Assembly (NCBI RefSeq): GCF_900101875.1
Contig: NZ_FNAI01000017.1
Location: 1 to 64,000, forward strand
Reading direction: 5' to 3'
DNA length: 64,000 bases
Source of the DNA: Mucilaginibacter pineti
GTDB taxonomy: Bacteria > Bacteroidota > Bacteroidia > Sphingobacteriales > Sphingobacteriaceae
Shown here: positions 41,566 through 51,131 of the stretch, piece by piece
How the letters are laid out: every line of letters starts with the position of its first letter
Position numbering within the stretch: position 1 is the first letter of the stretch
The notes under the pieces: model-generated
What the model was told of the DNA's origin: nothing
Database searches by the model: none
What the model saw: the letters and a program-made list of their open reading frames with translations, nothing else
Program-made: the position numbers and the translations under genes

Positions 41566-42066
41566 TTAAAAACCCGCGGCACTTTTCATAGTTGCAGCAA
41601 AAATTATAACGCCTATAAATGACAGTATATATATTGCTATGATAACTATGGTTACAATTCCCCAAAGTTTAAAAAATGATTTAAGCTTTTCTAAGCCTTT
41701 AGTTATCAGTGCACTGTCTTGAAATTTAATGCCTGCCTTAACTTTTGTGGCAAATTGATAAATGTAAAGCGCGAAGAAAAAATAAAGCAGATCTATTAGC
41801 AGCGAAAAAACTATGACACCACCACCCATGCCAGCCATCATTGCCGTTGCAGGATTGTAAGGCATAAATTTAGCCATCTGGGAAACTATAGCTCCGAAAG
41901 ATAGCGAGAATATTAAAAACAAACCGCAAAATATAAAACCAAGAATACCTAAAAAGGTAGCCCATTTAGTTGCTGTAGCTAAATAATACTGCGCCTCTTT
42001 TGTTAGCACAATTTCTGGTTGAGGAAAAGGTTCCGGAAGTTTTTCTGGTGTTTCAATTACGTCCAT
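41566..42066 (-). CDS. Small integral membrane protein, DUF5362-like
   Basis: The 166-aa protein has a soluble N-terminal tail (VIETPEKLPEPFPQPEIVLTKEAQYYL) and three hydrophobic segments (about residues 35-60, 78-105, 138-160). Between the second and third lies an amphipathic stretch FATKVKAGIKFQDSALITKGLEKLKSFFKLWG that resembles DUF5362 proteins. It stands alone between two terminator-separated units. Function is unknown. Confidence 0.7.
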   Translation of the reverse strand: MDVIETPEKLPEPFPQPEIVLTKEAQYYLATATKWATFLGILGFIFCGLFLIFSLSFGAIVSQMAKFMPYNPATAMMAGMGGGVIVFSLLIDLLYFFFALYIYQFATKVKAGIKFQDSALITKGLEKLKSFFKLWGIVTIVIIAIYILSFIGVIIFAATMKSAAGF

Positions 42067-42146
42067 TGTTTTATGATATTGTTTAGTGTTTAAGATTACT
42101 CTAAAATATAAACTATAAGTTATAAAACAAGCTATGTGGGTAAATA

Positions 42147-43520
42147 TTAAAGCAATGTACCCTTCATAAATAGTAACGCTATGGAAAAATAAATAATAAG
42201 ACCGGTAACATCAACCAGGGTGGCCACAAAAGGGGCTGATGATGTAGCGGGGTCGGCACCAAGTTTTTTAAGAATGAGGGGCAGCATGGAGCCTGCTAAT
42301 GATCCCCATAAAACTACGCCTACTAATGCGCAGCCTACCGTTAAGCCTACCAGCATCCAATATGGGCCGTAAAGATGCGGCCACACCATAGCAAAAGCAA
42401 AAATACGGAAGAAACCAATGGTACCCAGCGTAACACCAAGCATCAAACCCGAAAGTATTTCACGGCGCATTACACGCCACCAGTCTGCTACAGTAACTTC
42501 GCCAAGTGCCATAGCCTGTATAATTAAAGTTGATGCCTGCGAGCCCCCATTACCACCGCTTGATATAATAAGCGGGATAAATAGTGCCAGCACCACTGCT
42601 TTTTCAATTGACTTTTCAAAGAAGCCCATGGCTGTAGCTGTTAACATTTCGCCTAAAAACAAAACAATAAGCCAGCCTACACGCTTTTTTACCAGGCGAA
42701 ACAGGTTAATATCCAGATAAGGTTCTTCTAAAGCCTCGGTACCACCAATCTTCTGAATATCTTCGGTATATTCTTCGTTGGCAATCCACAAAATATCATC
42801 AACGGTAACAATGCCCAGCAAAATCCCTTCGTTATCAATAACGGGCAGGGCGGTGCGGTTATTCATCCTGAAAACGTTGATGGCTTCTTCCTGCGGATCG
42901 CTGGCACTCAGGGAGATCAGCCGGCCATCCATTAGGTCGCTCACCTTGGTTTCGGGTTTTACCAGCAAGATCTCGCGGATGCGGATGTCATCAAGCAATA
43001 CACCGTTTTCGTCAATTACGTAAATAACATCAATGGTTTCGGAGTTTTTACCGTAACGGCGAATGTGCGATAGCACGCGGGTAACATCCCATGCTTTTTT
43101 TACCGCTATATAATCCGGCGTCATCAAACGGCCAACGCTATCCTCCTCATAACCTAAAAGCGATAACGCTTCCTTACGGTTCTCTGGCGATAGGTGGAGG
43201 ATGAGTTTTTTAACGGCATCGCCATGTAATTCGGCAAAAAGAGCCGTACGGTCATCCGGCGGCAGTTCGTTTACCAGATCTGCAACCCGTGGGCCCGAAA
43301 GTTTTTTGATGATACGCTCCTGCGTAGGGAAATCAAGGATACGGAAAACATTTACCGCCCGGTTAAGCGAAAGGGTTTCGATAAATTTAGGGCCATGTTC
43401 AGGCAGTTCGCCAATAAGTTCTTCAACGTCGGATATATTGAGGTTGTTCAAATATTCCTGCAATTGGGTACCGTCTTCCTTTTCCAGTAACAATTCTATT
43501 TGCTCAACCATCTCTTCCAT
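42147..43520 (-). CDS. mgtE: Magnesium transporter MgtE
   Basis: The 457-aa protein has the MgtE order: a cytosolic superhelical N domain (residues 1-125), a pair of CBS domains (about 130-250, with MTPDYIAVKKAWDVTRVLSHIR and LPVIDNEGILLGIVTVDDIL) and a five-helix membrane pore domain. The latter contains LIISSGGNGGSQASTLIIQAMALGEV and ends with PFVATLVDVTGLIIYFSIALLFM. It is a Mg2+-gated channel in which the cytosolic domains close the pore when magnesium is high. Length is normal. It is monocistronic. Confidence 0.96.
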   Translation of the reverse strand: MEEMVEQIELLLEKEDGTQLQEYLNNLNISDVEELIGELPEHGPKFIETLSLNRAVNVFRILDFPTQERIIKKLSGPRVADLVNELPPDDRTALFAELHGDAVKKLILHLSPENRKEALSLLGYEEDSVGRLMTPDYIAVKKAWDVTRVLSHIRRYGKNSETIDVIYVIDENGVLLDDIRIREILLVKPETKVSDLMDGRLISLSASDPQEEAINVFRMNNRTALPVIDNEGILLGIVTVDDILWIANEEYTEDIQKIGGTEALEEPYLDINLFRLVKKRVGWLIVLFLGEMLTATAMGFFEKSIEKAVVLALFIPLIISSGGNGGSQASTLIIQAMALGEVTVADWWRVMRREILSGLMLGVTLGTIGFFRIFAFAMVWPHLYGPYWMLVGLTVGCALVGVVLWGSLAGSMLPLILKKLGADPATSSAPFVATLVDVTGLIIYFSIALLFMKGTLL

Positions 43521-43623
43521 ATTAAAGCCCTCTTTTTTTACATCTTATGATAAACCTGTTTGTGGTTTTTTAACGACGGCAAAAGTCGTTTATTTTTTCA
43601 AATTACGGTGCAAATTTTTCTGT

Positions 43624-43631
43624 TATCTTTG
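43624..43631 (+). promoter_or_regulatory. Candidate -7 box for ychF
   Basis: TATCTTTG fits TAnnTTTG and lies 150 bases before the gene; no clear -33 TTTG is at the right distance. Just downstream the word GGTCATTAAGT is repeated at 43646-43656 and 43661-43671, part of a short-word repeat stretch up to the gene. Confidence 0.4.
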
Positions 43632-43781
43632 CGCAAATTTCATTAGGTCATTAAGTAGTTGGTCATTAAGTGATTGTTGGATATTTGCCATTCATTTACA
43701 ATAACTTACGCTTTTACAATTGAGAGATTTGGGATTTAGAGTTTAGGATTTCAAAATTTAGTATTTATAGTTTAATACAAT

Positions 43782-44885
43782 ATGGGTTTACAATGTGGGA
43801 TAGTGGGTTTACCAAATGTGGGCAAATCAACACTTTTTAATTGCTTATCAAATGCCAAGGCGCAGGCGGCCAACTTTCCGTTTTGCACCATTGAGCCAAA
43901 CGTGGGCGTAATTACGGTACCGGATGAGCGTTTAACAAAGCTTACCGAAATAGTAAAGCCAAAAAGCATCGTGCCAAACGTTATTGAAATTGTGGATATT
44001 GCCGGTTTGGTTAAAGGCGCCAGCAAAGGCGAGGGTTTGGGTAACCAGTTTTTGGCCAACATTAGGGCTACTAACGCTATTATTCACGTACTGCGCTGCT
44101 TTGATAACGATAACGTGATTCATGTTGATGGCTCGGTTGACCCGATCCGCGATAAAGAGATCATTGATACCGAACTGCAGCTGAAAGACCTGGATTCGAT
44201 AGAAAAGAAAATTCAGAAGGTAGAGAAAATGGCCAAAACCGGTGGCGATAAAGAGGCTAAAAAAACCTTTGATGTTTTAACCGTTTATAAGAACCATTTG
44301 CTGGCCGGTAAATCTGCACGTACTGCCCCGGTTGAAGAAGAAGACAAAGAATATATTGCCGATATATGGTTACTTACCGCCAAACCGGTAATGTACGTTT
44401 GTAATGTTGACGAAGGCTCTGTAGCTACCGGCAACGCTTATGTTGACAAGGTAAAGGCCGCCGTGGCCGAAGAAAAAGCCGAAGTGCTGATCATATCTGC
44501 CCAGATAGAAGCCGAGATTGCCGAACTGGAATCATACGAAGAACGCCAGATGTTCCTGAACGATTTGGGTTTGGAAGAATCGGGCGTAAACAAGCTGATA
44601 AAAGCTGCTTACCGTTTGCTGAACCTGGCCACCTACTTTACCGCCGGTGTACAGGAAGTACGCGCCTGGACAATTACCCAGGGCTTTACCGCACCACAGG
44701 CAGCGGGCGTTATCCATACCGATTTTGAGAAAGGTTTCATCCGTGCTGAGGTTATTAAGTACGATGAATTTGTAAAGTATAACGGCGTTGAAGCCACCAT
44801 TAAAGATAACGGCAAACTGGGCGTTGAAGGTAAAACCTACATTGTACAGGATGGCGATATTATGCACTTTAGGTTTAATGTGTAG
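43782..44885 (+). CDS. ychF: Redox-regulated ATPase YchF
   Basis: The 367-aa protein is a typical Obg-related YchF: G1 GLPNVGKSTLFN, then ANFPFCTIEPNVGVI, G3 DIAGLVKGASKGEGLGNQFLANIR, a coiled-coil insertion around residues 120-170, and the C-terminal TGS-like domain ending VQDGDIMHFRFNV. The NVDE in place of NKxD explains the ATP preference of the family. It associates with ribosomes and stress response. Confidence 0.97.
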   Translation: MGLQCGIVGLPNVGKSTLFNCLSNAKAQAANFPFCTIEPNVGVITVPDERLTKLTEIVKPKSIVPNVIEIVDIAGLVKGASKGEGLGNQFLANIRATNAIIHVLRCFDNDNVIHVDGSVDPIRDKEIIDTELQLKDLDSIEKKIQKVEKMAKTGGDKEAKKTFDVLTVYKNHLLAGKSARTAPVEEEDKEYIADIWLLTAKPVMYVCNVDEGSVATGNAYVDKVKAAVAEEKAEVLIISAQIEAEIAELESYEERQMFLNDLGLEESGVNKLIKAAYRLLNLATYFTAGVQEVRAWTITQGFTAPQAAGVIHTDFEKGFIRAEVIKYDEFVKYNGVEATIKDNGKLGVEGKTYIVQDGDIMHFRFNV

Positions 44886-44986
44886 GTTTTTTGAGAGACA
44901 AAAGATAAAGGAATAAGGATAAAAGAAAAAAGATGAATTAAAATAGTTAGTCCTTGGTCTTTTATCCAAAAGTCCTTGTTCCCAAT

Positions 44987-45022
44987 AAAAAAGGGTTTTG
45001 CTGAATAGCAAAACCCTTTTTT
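44987..45022. terminator. Bidirectional terminator between ychF and tRNA-Arg
   Basis: A perfect 16-base stem (AAAAAAGGGTTTTGCT / AGCAAAACCCTTTTTT) with loop GAAT. T-runs are present in both directions, so it can end the ychF transcript and the tRNA transcript coming from the right, whose 3' end is eight bases away. Confidence 0.93.
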
Positions 45023-45029
45023 ATTCTTG

Positions 45030-45101
45030 TGCTCCCGACGAGATTCGAACTCATATCGATGGTACCGGAAACCATAATTCTATCCGTTGAACTACGGGAG
45101 C
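45030..45101 (-). tRNA. tRNA-Arg(CCG)
   Basis: On the minus strand the 72-base RNA folds as a cloverleaf. The acceptor stem GCTCCCG pairs with CGGGAGC, with discriminator A. The anticodon stem ATGGT/ACCAT encloses the loop TTCCGGT with anticodon CCG, and the T arm contains GTTCGAATC. The CCA end is not encoded, as expected in Bacteroidota. It reads the arginine codon CGG. Confidence 0.95.
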
Positions 45102-45311
45102 ATTGGCGCAAATATATAAAATTGATTTAAACCATTTGCCAATTTTAAATTACCTGCCTTACTTATAATTTACACATACAGACAGTGGGGGATAGCTATC
45201 GTTAAACTACATCTATATTTGTTAATGGTACAGTTTGCAACTGAATTGCCAATCAACCAATTACTAACTGCAATGCCTCGCGCGGCAAAAATCTACTTAT
45301 TAAATTAAACC

Positions 45312-46988
45312 ATGAATAGCGTAAAACTAAAAATGTGTGTTGTTTATAGCTGCCTGCTATGTTTATTGGGGTCGGCTTTTGCCCATCCGATACCGGCGGG
45401 TGCGGACAAGGACAAACCCAAAATAGTGAACATTGTAAACTTCATTCGCCTGCTTGAACCGCGCGACGCACAGATCACCGAAGATGTGCTGTACCAAACG
45501 GTGGTTAAACAGGTAGAACTGATGAAAAAGTATAAGCTTGGCGGCACGTTTTTGCTGCAATATGATGCGCTGATGGACCCGCGTTATCAAAAGCTTTTAA
45601 AAAGCCTGCCGCGCGATAGTTTTGAAATTGGAGCCTGGTGGGAAATTCCGCAGCCCTTGGTTGAAAAGGCAGGGCTAAAATGGCGCGGCCGGTACCCTTG
45701 GGACTGGCGCGCTAACATCGGCTTCTCTACCGGCTATTCGCTGGCCGAGCGCGATAAACTGACCGACGTGTATATGGCCGATTTTAAAAAGATCTTCGGC
45801 TACTACCCAAAATCGGTAGGCTCGTGGTTTATTGATGCGCATAGCTTAAGCTATATGTACAAAAAGTATAAAATAGTGGCCTCAAGCAACTGTAAAGATC
45901 AATATGGCACCGATGGTTATACCATGTGGGGCGGTTATTGGAACCAGGCTTACTATCCCAGCAAAATAAATTCATACATGCCTGCCCAAAACGAGGCCAA
46001 CCAAATTCCCGTGCCCATCTTCAGGATGCTGGGCAGTGACCCGGTTCGTCAGTACGATGACGGACTTGGCACCACAAGGCAAGGCGTTACCACCCTCGAA
46101 CCGGTTTATAAAGATGCAGGGGGCAGCGCCGCCTGGGTCGATTGGTATTTTAAGGAATTTGTACAGGGCGAATCGATGGAGTTTGCCTATACGCAGGCCG
46201 GTCAGGAAAATTCATTTACCTGGGACGCAATGGCTAAAGGACTGGAGCTGCAGATGCCGCTGATAGCCCATTTACGCGATGAAGGCAAAGTAAAGGTGGA
46301 AACCCTGGCCGAATCGGGCAAATGGTTTAGTGCGCATTACAAGGTTACCCCGGCAACGTCGGTTACTGTAAATCATGATCTGGAAGGCAGCGACCGCAAA
46401 ACGGTTTGGTTCAACAGCCGGTTTTACCGCGTAAATTTATTGTGGGATAAAGGCACACTGCGTTTCCGCGATATTCATTTGTTTAATGAGAAATTACCTT
46501 CGGTTTATGAAAAGGAAGCGGCTACATCAAACGAGTGCGTTTTTTTTACATTGCCTTTGGTTGATGGCTACATCTGGAGTACGCCTCAAAAAATTGCAGG
46601 GCTTGCATTTAAAGCCACGATAAACGGTAAGGAAACATTATTGGAAGGAGGCGACCCCGTAGTTACTAACCCCGCCGAAGGAAAACTGCATATCTCCTGG
46701 CCGCTTAAATCTGTTGAGGGTTCACTGGAATTTGATATTGATGAGCAGCAGGTAAAAATGAAGCTGATAAGCGTAAAAGTAACCGACTGGTACCTCGACC
46801 TAACTACAGCTGAAAGTGCCAAATTGCCCTTCAAAGCAATTAATCCACATAGCATAGATTGCCAGTTTGAAGGTATGGATTATGGCATCTCTGCCTCGCA
46901 GGGTACGTTCTCTAAACCGGATAATGCGGTTTTCAGGATCGCGTCGCAAGCAAATGCCATCAACCTTAACTTGTCGGGCACAAAATAG
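45312..46988 (+). CDS. Secreted protein of unknown function, possible glycan-active TIM-barrel-like domain
   Basis: The 558-aa protein has a signal peptide ending GSAFAHP. The N-terminal half (VNIVNFIRLLEPRDAQITEDVLYQTVVKQVELMKKYKLGGTFLLQYDALMD...SFEIGAWWEIPQPLVEKAGLKW) looks like a beta/alpha-barrel that could act like a polysaccharide deacetylase or GH57-type enzyme. The C-terminal half (from about residue 340) is beta-rich. The two-part layout reminds me of the DUF3863/DUF3864 proteins of Bacteroides, but I am not certain. It stands alone between the tRNA region and a terminator. Function cannot be given. Confidence 0.6.
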   Translation: MNSVKLKMCVVYSCLLCLLGSAFAHPIPAGADKDKPKIVNIVNFIRLLEPRDAQITEDVLYQTVVKQVELMKKYKLGGTFLLQYDALMDPRYQKLLKSLPRDSFEIGAWWEIPQPLVEKAGLKWRGRYPWDWRANIGFSTGYSLAERDKLTDVYMADFKKIFGYYPKSVGSWFIDAHSLSYMYKKYKIVASSNCKDQYGTDGYTMWGGYWNQAYYPSKINSYMPAQNEANQIPVPIFRMLGSDPVRQYDDGLGTTRQGVTTLEPVYKDAGGSAAWVDWYFKEFVQGESMEFAYTQAGQENSFTWDAMAKGLELQMPLIAHLRDEGKVKVETLAESGKWFSAHYKVTPATSVTVNHDLEGSDRKTVWFNSRFYRVNLLWDKGTLRFRDIHLFNEKLPSVYEKEAATSNECVFFTLPLVDGYIWSTPQKIAGLAFKATINGKETLLEGGDPVVTNPAEGKLHISWPLKSVEGSLEFDIDEQQVKMKLISVKVTDWYLDLTTAESAKLPFKAINPHSIDCQFEGMDYGISASQGTFSKPDNAVFRIASQANAINLNLSGTK

Positions 46989-47015
46989 GGGCTGCATTTT
47001 GTAAAAAACTTGTGC

Positions 47016-47042
47016 GGACCGGCTTTTAAAGCCGGTCCTTTT
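47016..47042 (+). terminator. Rho-independent terminator
   Basis: GGACCGGC, loop TTTTAAA, GCCGGTCC followed by TTTT, 27 bases after the stop of the preceding gene. Confidence 0.85.
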
Positions 47043-47090
47043 ACTTTAATAGCTATAAAGGGTTAACTTTAACAATTAAACTATTACAAG

Positions 47091-49661
47091 GTGAAGGGAT
47101 TTTTTACAAGTGTTATTTTATTGGTTTCTATAGGTACAATTGGTTATGCGCAACAAAGTAGCGAACCCGTAGCTGTTGAGCCCGGTGTTTCTTTTAAGCT
47201 GGCAACTTATCGCCATGCAGTAATCAGTAATATTCAATACCTCCTTGATTTTAACATACCAGCAAAAAAAGAACGTAACATAACGGTAGCCGGTAACGTT
47301 AGTTTTGATTTGACCGATGTTACCCAGGACTTACAATTAGATTTTAAACCAGGTTCGGATCATATATCGGCAGTTTTGGCGAATGGTGTTCATATTCCAG
47401 CAGTATCCAAAAACGAACATTTAATTATAGACAAGCAATTTCTGCATAAAGGCCGAAATACCATAACAACCGAGGTTAAAATAGGTGAGGAAGGCTCTCT
47501 CAACCGCAATGCCGATTTCCTGTATGCCCTTTTTGTACCCGACCGCGCCCGTACGGTATTTCCATGCTTTGATCAGCCAAATCTGAAAGCCCGGTTTTTA
47601 TTAACCCTGCATGTGCCGGCAGACTGGAAGGTTTTGGCCAACGCCGTAAAAAAAGATTCGGTAGTTACCGGGGAAAATATTACCTATCACTTTGCCAATT
47701 CAGATAAACTGCCCACGTATCTATTCTCGTTCACCGCGGGTAAATACACTTCGGTAAAACAAATGTTGGGCAAGCGTGGTGCCGAGCTTTTATATCGCGA
47801 AACCGATCCGATCACCATAAAATTTAGTGTCGATTCGATATTTAAAGCACACGAGGATGCCATCAGCTTTTTAGAAAAATGGACCAGCATACCTTTCCCT
47901 TTCCAGAAGGTGGGTTTTGCTGCCATTCCCGATTTTCAGTTTGGTGGCATGGAGCATCCGGGTGAGGTGCAGTACAAAGCATCGGCCCTGTTTTTGGATG
48001 ATGGTGCTACCAAAGATCAATTCATAGCGCGATCAAATGTTATCTCGCACGAAACCGCCCACATGTGGTTTGGCGATATGGTTACAATGGATTGGTTTAA
48101 TGATGTGTGGATGAAGGAGGTATTTGCCAATTTTATGGCCGATAAGGTAACCGAAAAACTCATGGGCAGCGAAACCTTTAACCTTAAGTTTTTGCAGGAT
48201 CATTACCCCGCCGCCTATGGTATTGATCGTACGCCGGGCGCAAATCCAATACGTCAGCAGTTAGATAATTTGCAGGATGCAGGCTCGCTTTATGGCAACA
48301 TTATTTATCATAAGGCACCAATTATGATGCGCCAATTGGAGCTGCTGATGGGGAAGGATAACTTTCAGAAAGGCATCCGCGAATACCTCAAAAAATACGC
48401 CTACAGCAACGCCACCTGGAACGATCTGATCGCTATACTCAGCAAATACAGTACAACCAACCTGTACACCTGGAACAAGGTTTGGGTTAACCAGCCTGGC
48501 AGGCCGGTTTTTGAATACAACGTTAATTATACGGGCAATAACATCAATAAATTTACCATCAGTCAGCACCCCGAAACAGGGGAGGCCCGCATCTGGCCGC
48601 AGGTGTTTCATATTACGTTGGTATATCCAACGTACAGTAAATCATTGGCTGTAAATATGAGCAAGCAGCAAATAGCACTGGCCGCCGCGCAGGGTATGCC
48701 CAAGCCACTGTACATTTTATTTAATGCCGATGGTATGGGTTACGGATTATTCCCGGTTGATAAAAGCATGACGGGCAGTTTGTTTACGCTGGCAAGTCCG
48801 TTGCAAAGGGCCTCGGCTTATATAAACGCTTATGAAAATATGCTGGCCGGTCGCTCATTTAAACCGGATGAATTGTTAAAACTGTTTACCCTTGGCATAA
48901 GCACCGAAAAAAACGAAATGAATTTGAGGATGCTAACGGGCTATATCACCAATATTTACTGGGGATTTACACTGCCTAAAGACCGGCTGGCCTTTAACCC
49001 AACCCTGGAAGAAAACCTTTGGACGGCCATGCAGCAGCAAACGCTGCCCAACAACAAAAAGGTATTATTTAAAGCTTACCAGGATGTGTACCTGAGCCAC
49101 GATGCACAAAGCAAAATGTACAACGTATGGCAACAGCAGCAAGCCCCTGCAGGCGTTAAACTCAATGAAGACGATTATACCTCGCTGGCACTTACACTTG
49201 CCCTTAAAAGTGATACCGCTACCTCAGTCATCAAACAGCAACAAGCCCGCGTAACCAATATCGACCGCCGAAACAGGCTCGATTATTTGATGCCCGCCTT
49301 ATCTTTGAATGTAGCCGAAAGAGATGCTTTTTTTAATGGCTTAAAGGAACGCAAGAACCGCCAGAAGGAGGCCTGGGTAACCACTGCGCTGTATTATTTA
49401 AACCACCCGTTAAGGCAGCAAACCTCCATCAAATACCTGCCCGAAAGTTTGCAGCTACTGGCAGAAATTCAACGCACCGGCGATGTGTTTTTCCCGCAAT
49501 CGTGGTTGGGTTCCGTATTCGGCAGTTATCAAAGCAAGGAAGCCTACCAGGTGGTGAACGATTTTTTAAAGGCTAATCCTGATTATAACCCCAAACTGCA
49601 CGACAAAATTTTGCAGGCAACAGATAACCTGTACCGGGCACAAAAAATGTTGGGTAACTGA
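47091..49661 (+). CDS. M1-family metallopeptidase with modified exopeptidase motif
   Basis: The 856-aa secreted protein starts at GTG with signal VKGFFTSVILLVSIGTIGYAQQ. It has the M1 zinc motif VISHETAHMWFGDMVTMDWFNDVWMKEVFANF (HExxH near residue 320 with the distal Glu 19 residues later). The exopeptidase motif, GAMEN in classical aminopeptidase N, is GGMEHPG here (near residue 284), so Asn is replaced by His. The Glu that holds the free amino group is kept. Long C-terminal helical region (about 590-856) is present, as in aminopeptidase N. It probably degrades peptides in the periplasm or outside. Confidence 0.9.
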   Translation: MKGFFTSVILLVSIGTIGYAQQSSEPVAVEPGVSFKLATYRHAVISNIQYLLDFNIPAKKERNITVAGNVSFDLTDVTQDLQLDFKPGSDHISAVLANGVHIPAVSKNEHLIIDKQFLHKGRNTITTEVKIGEEGSLNRNADFLYALFVPDRARTVFPCFDQPNLKARFLLTLHVPADWKVLANAVKKDSVVTGENITYHFANSDKLPTYLFSFTAGKYTSVKQMLGKRGAELLYRETDPITIKFSVDSIFKAHEDAISFLEKWTSIPFPFQKVGFAAIPDFQFGGMEHPGEVQYKASALFLDDGATKDQFIARSNVISHETAHMWFGDMVTMDWFNDVWMKEVFANFMADKVTEKLMGSETFNLKFLQDHYPAAYGIDRTPGANPIRQQLDNLQDAGSLYGNIIYHKAPIMMRQLELLMGKDNFQKGIREYLKKYAYSNATWNDLIAILSKYSTTNLYTWNKVWVNQPGRPVFEYNVNYTGNNINKFTISQHPETGEARIWPQVFHITLVYPTYSKSLAVNMSKQQIALAAAQGMPKPLYILFNADGMGYGLFPVDKSMTGSLFTLASPLQRASAYINAYENMLAGRSFKPDELLKLFTLGISTEKNEMNLRMLTGYITNIYWGFTLPKDRLAFNPTLEENLWTAMQQQTLPNNKKVLFKAYQDVYLSHDAQSKMYNVWQQQQAPAGVKLNEDDYTSLALTLALKSDTATSVIKQQQARVTNIDRRNRLDYLMPALSLNVAERDAFFNGLKERKNRQKEAWVTTALYYLNHPLRQQTSIKYLPESLQLLAEIQRTGDVFFPQSWLGSVFGSYQSKEAYQVVNDFLKANPDYNPKLHDKILQATDNLYRAQKMLGN

Positions 49662-49762
49662 TACCTCGCATACTGGATATAGCAGTGGATTTAATGTTTG
49701 ATTATTATTGAGTTAAAATGCGATGCTCATCTTAACACTTTTTATAATCATCATTTTTCTGC

Positions 49763-50278
49763 ATGAAACAATTTTTACGTAGTGTTATTTTAGGGCTGTT
49801 ATTTTATTGTTGCAGTAAGGCACATGCCCAGGAACCGGTACCGCAAGCATATCCCAGAGTAATGATGTATATGAGCGTTTCGGAGCCATTGATCTTTTTT
49901 TCGGACGGTCGGTTCAGCAATAATTTTTCACACGGCTCAAACATTACCTTCCCGGTAGGCGTAAACCTGTTAAAGAGCGATGAGTTTGGGATCAGTTTTG
50001 AAATATCCCCGGCAATACGCATTGAAAAAGGCTTGGCAAAAACAAACGGACTTCTTTTTCATCCTGGTACCATGTTCAGGTTTAAGCACGGGTTTACGTT
50101 AATAACCAGAGCAGCTTTTGACAGTAACGGTCGTTTTGGGTTTACGCCGGTTTACAACCTTATTATACGTCGTGCCAAATTGTGTAATTACTTCATAGCG
50201 GCATCAAACCCGGTGCGTTTCGGCAATAACCAGCCTTCATCCATCGGGTTAAACTTCCAGATAGGTACAGCGTTTTGA
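49763..50278 (+). CDS. Secreted small beta-rich protein, possible outer-membrane barrel
   Basis: The 171-aa protein has a signal peptide (MKQFLRSVILGLLFYCCSKAHAQ) and alternating beta strands with aromatic ends (FGISFEISPAIRIEK, FRFKHGFTLITRAAFDS, SIGLNFQIGTAF). The final aromatic residue fits an outer-membrane protein that uses the BAM machinery. It is convergent with the DUF1801 gene, with stops adjacent. Unknown function. Confidence 0.65.
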   Translation: MKQFLRSVILGLLFYCCSKAHAQEPVPQAYPRVMMYMSVSEPLIFFSDGRFSNNFSHGSNITFPVGVNLLKSDEFGISFEISPAIRIEKGLAKTNGLLFHPGTMFRFKHGFTLITRAAFDSNGRFGFTPVYNLIIRRAKLCNYFIAASNPVRFGNNQPSSIGLNFQIGTAF

Positions 50279-50647
50279 TCATTTTATTTTTATCACCCCA
50301 TTCCGGTACAAATCCAAAGCATTGTTCAGGATGTGTTCAATAATTTCAACGGGCAGATCCTCATTAGCATTAAACAGTATGATTTTCATGCGCGAGCGGT
50401 TTTCTACAATGAGGCTGGGGTGGTTGAATCGTTGCCCTTCTACCAGGCCAATGTAGGGTTGCTTGTATTTTTTATGTACCCATAAATAACAAAACATTTT
50501 GCCTTTGTAACAAAAAAAGGGCATGCCGTATTTCCATTCGGCGGTAATGTTTTTGTCTTGTTTCAGGATGATTTCGCGTAGGGCAAGCAGGCAGCCCTGG
50601 GTAGGTTCGGGCTGTTGCAGGTAAAAATTATCAAGCTGGACAGACAT
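50279..50647 (-). CDS. DUF1801 domain protein
   Basis: The 122-aa cytoplasmic protein shows the DUF1801 / YdhG-like features: LREIILKQDKNITAEWKYGMPFFCYKGKMFCYLWVHKKYKQPYIGLVEG. This fold is widespread and without known activity. It starts three bases after the stop of the membrane-protein gene and is probably co-transcribed with it. Confidence 0.85.
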   Translation of the reverse strand: MSVQLDNFYLQQPEPTQGCLLALREIILKQDKNITAEWKYGMPFFCYKGKMFCYLWVHKKYKQPYIGLVEGQRFNHPSLIVENRSRMKIILFNANEDLPVEIIEHILNNALDLYRNGVIKIK

Positions 50648-50650
50648 AGG

Positions 50651-51058
50651 TTACGCCAGCGTTTTCCGCTTCACCAATTTTGATGCTATAAAAGAAAATA
50701 AGCCCAAAACCAGGCCCGAGGCGACGCCAAACATCACTACCCCCAATACAAATACCGCAACCCGTGGCGGCACCGGAATAGCAGGATGAAGGTAAAGTTT
50801 GGCTTCGGCGGCGTGATGCGCCATATAGGCATCAAACAAAATAACATGCGCCAGGGAAATCCATACCGAGTTTACTATACTCACCATTAAGCCGTTAAAA
50901 AAGAAGTTTTGGGTACAGTTTTTAGCTATGAGATAAGCGGAAACAACAAATATGGGCAGCCAAAAAAAGCCTTCATTGTTTGATGGGATAAGGTACACCG
51001 TTGCAACGCTCATGGCCAGGCCAAACAGCGATAGCAAAAATATAAGTTTCCAATTCAT
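50651..51058 (-). CDS. Small integral membrane protein, DUF4199-like
   Basis: The 135-aa protein has three to four hydrophobic segments (about 4-25, 31-45, 55-75, 102-127) and a lysine-rich end. The size and layout fit the small DUF4199-type membrane proteins of Bacteroidota, but the family name is a guess. It is the first gene of a two-gene unit with the DUF1801 gene. Confidence 0.65.
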   Translation of the reverse strand: MNWKLIFLLSLFGLAMSVATVYLIPSNNEGFFWLPIFVVSAYLIAKNCTQNFFFNGLMVSIVNSVWISLAHVILFDAYMAHHAAEAKLYLHPAIPVPPRVAVFVLGVVMFGVASGLVLGLFSFIASKLVKRKTLA

Positions 51059-51131
51059 GGTTGTGCAGGTTTAAAGTTTATATAAAGCTATCTAAAACAA
51101 ACTGCAAAACAAATGGAAAACACACTGGTCA

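Noticed and set aside
42418..43704. Several plus-strand frames of 81 to 167 codons
   Set aside because: They are Ser/Thr-rich mirror frames of mgtE.
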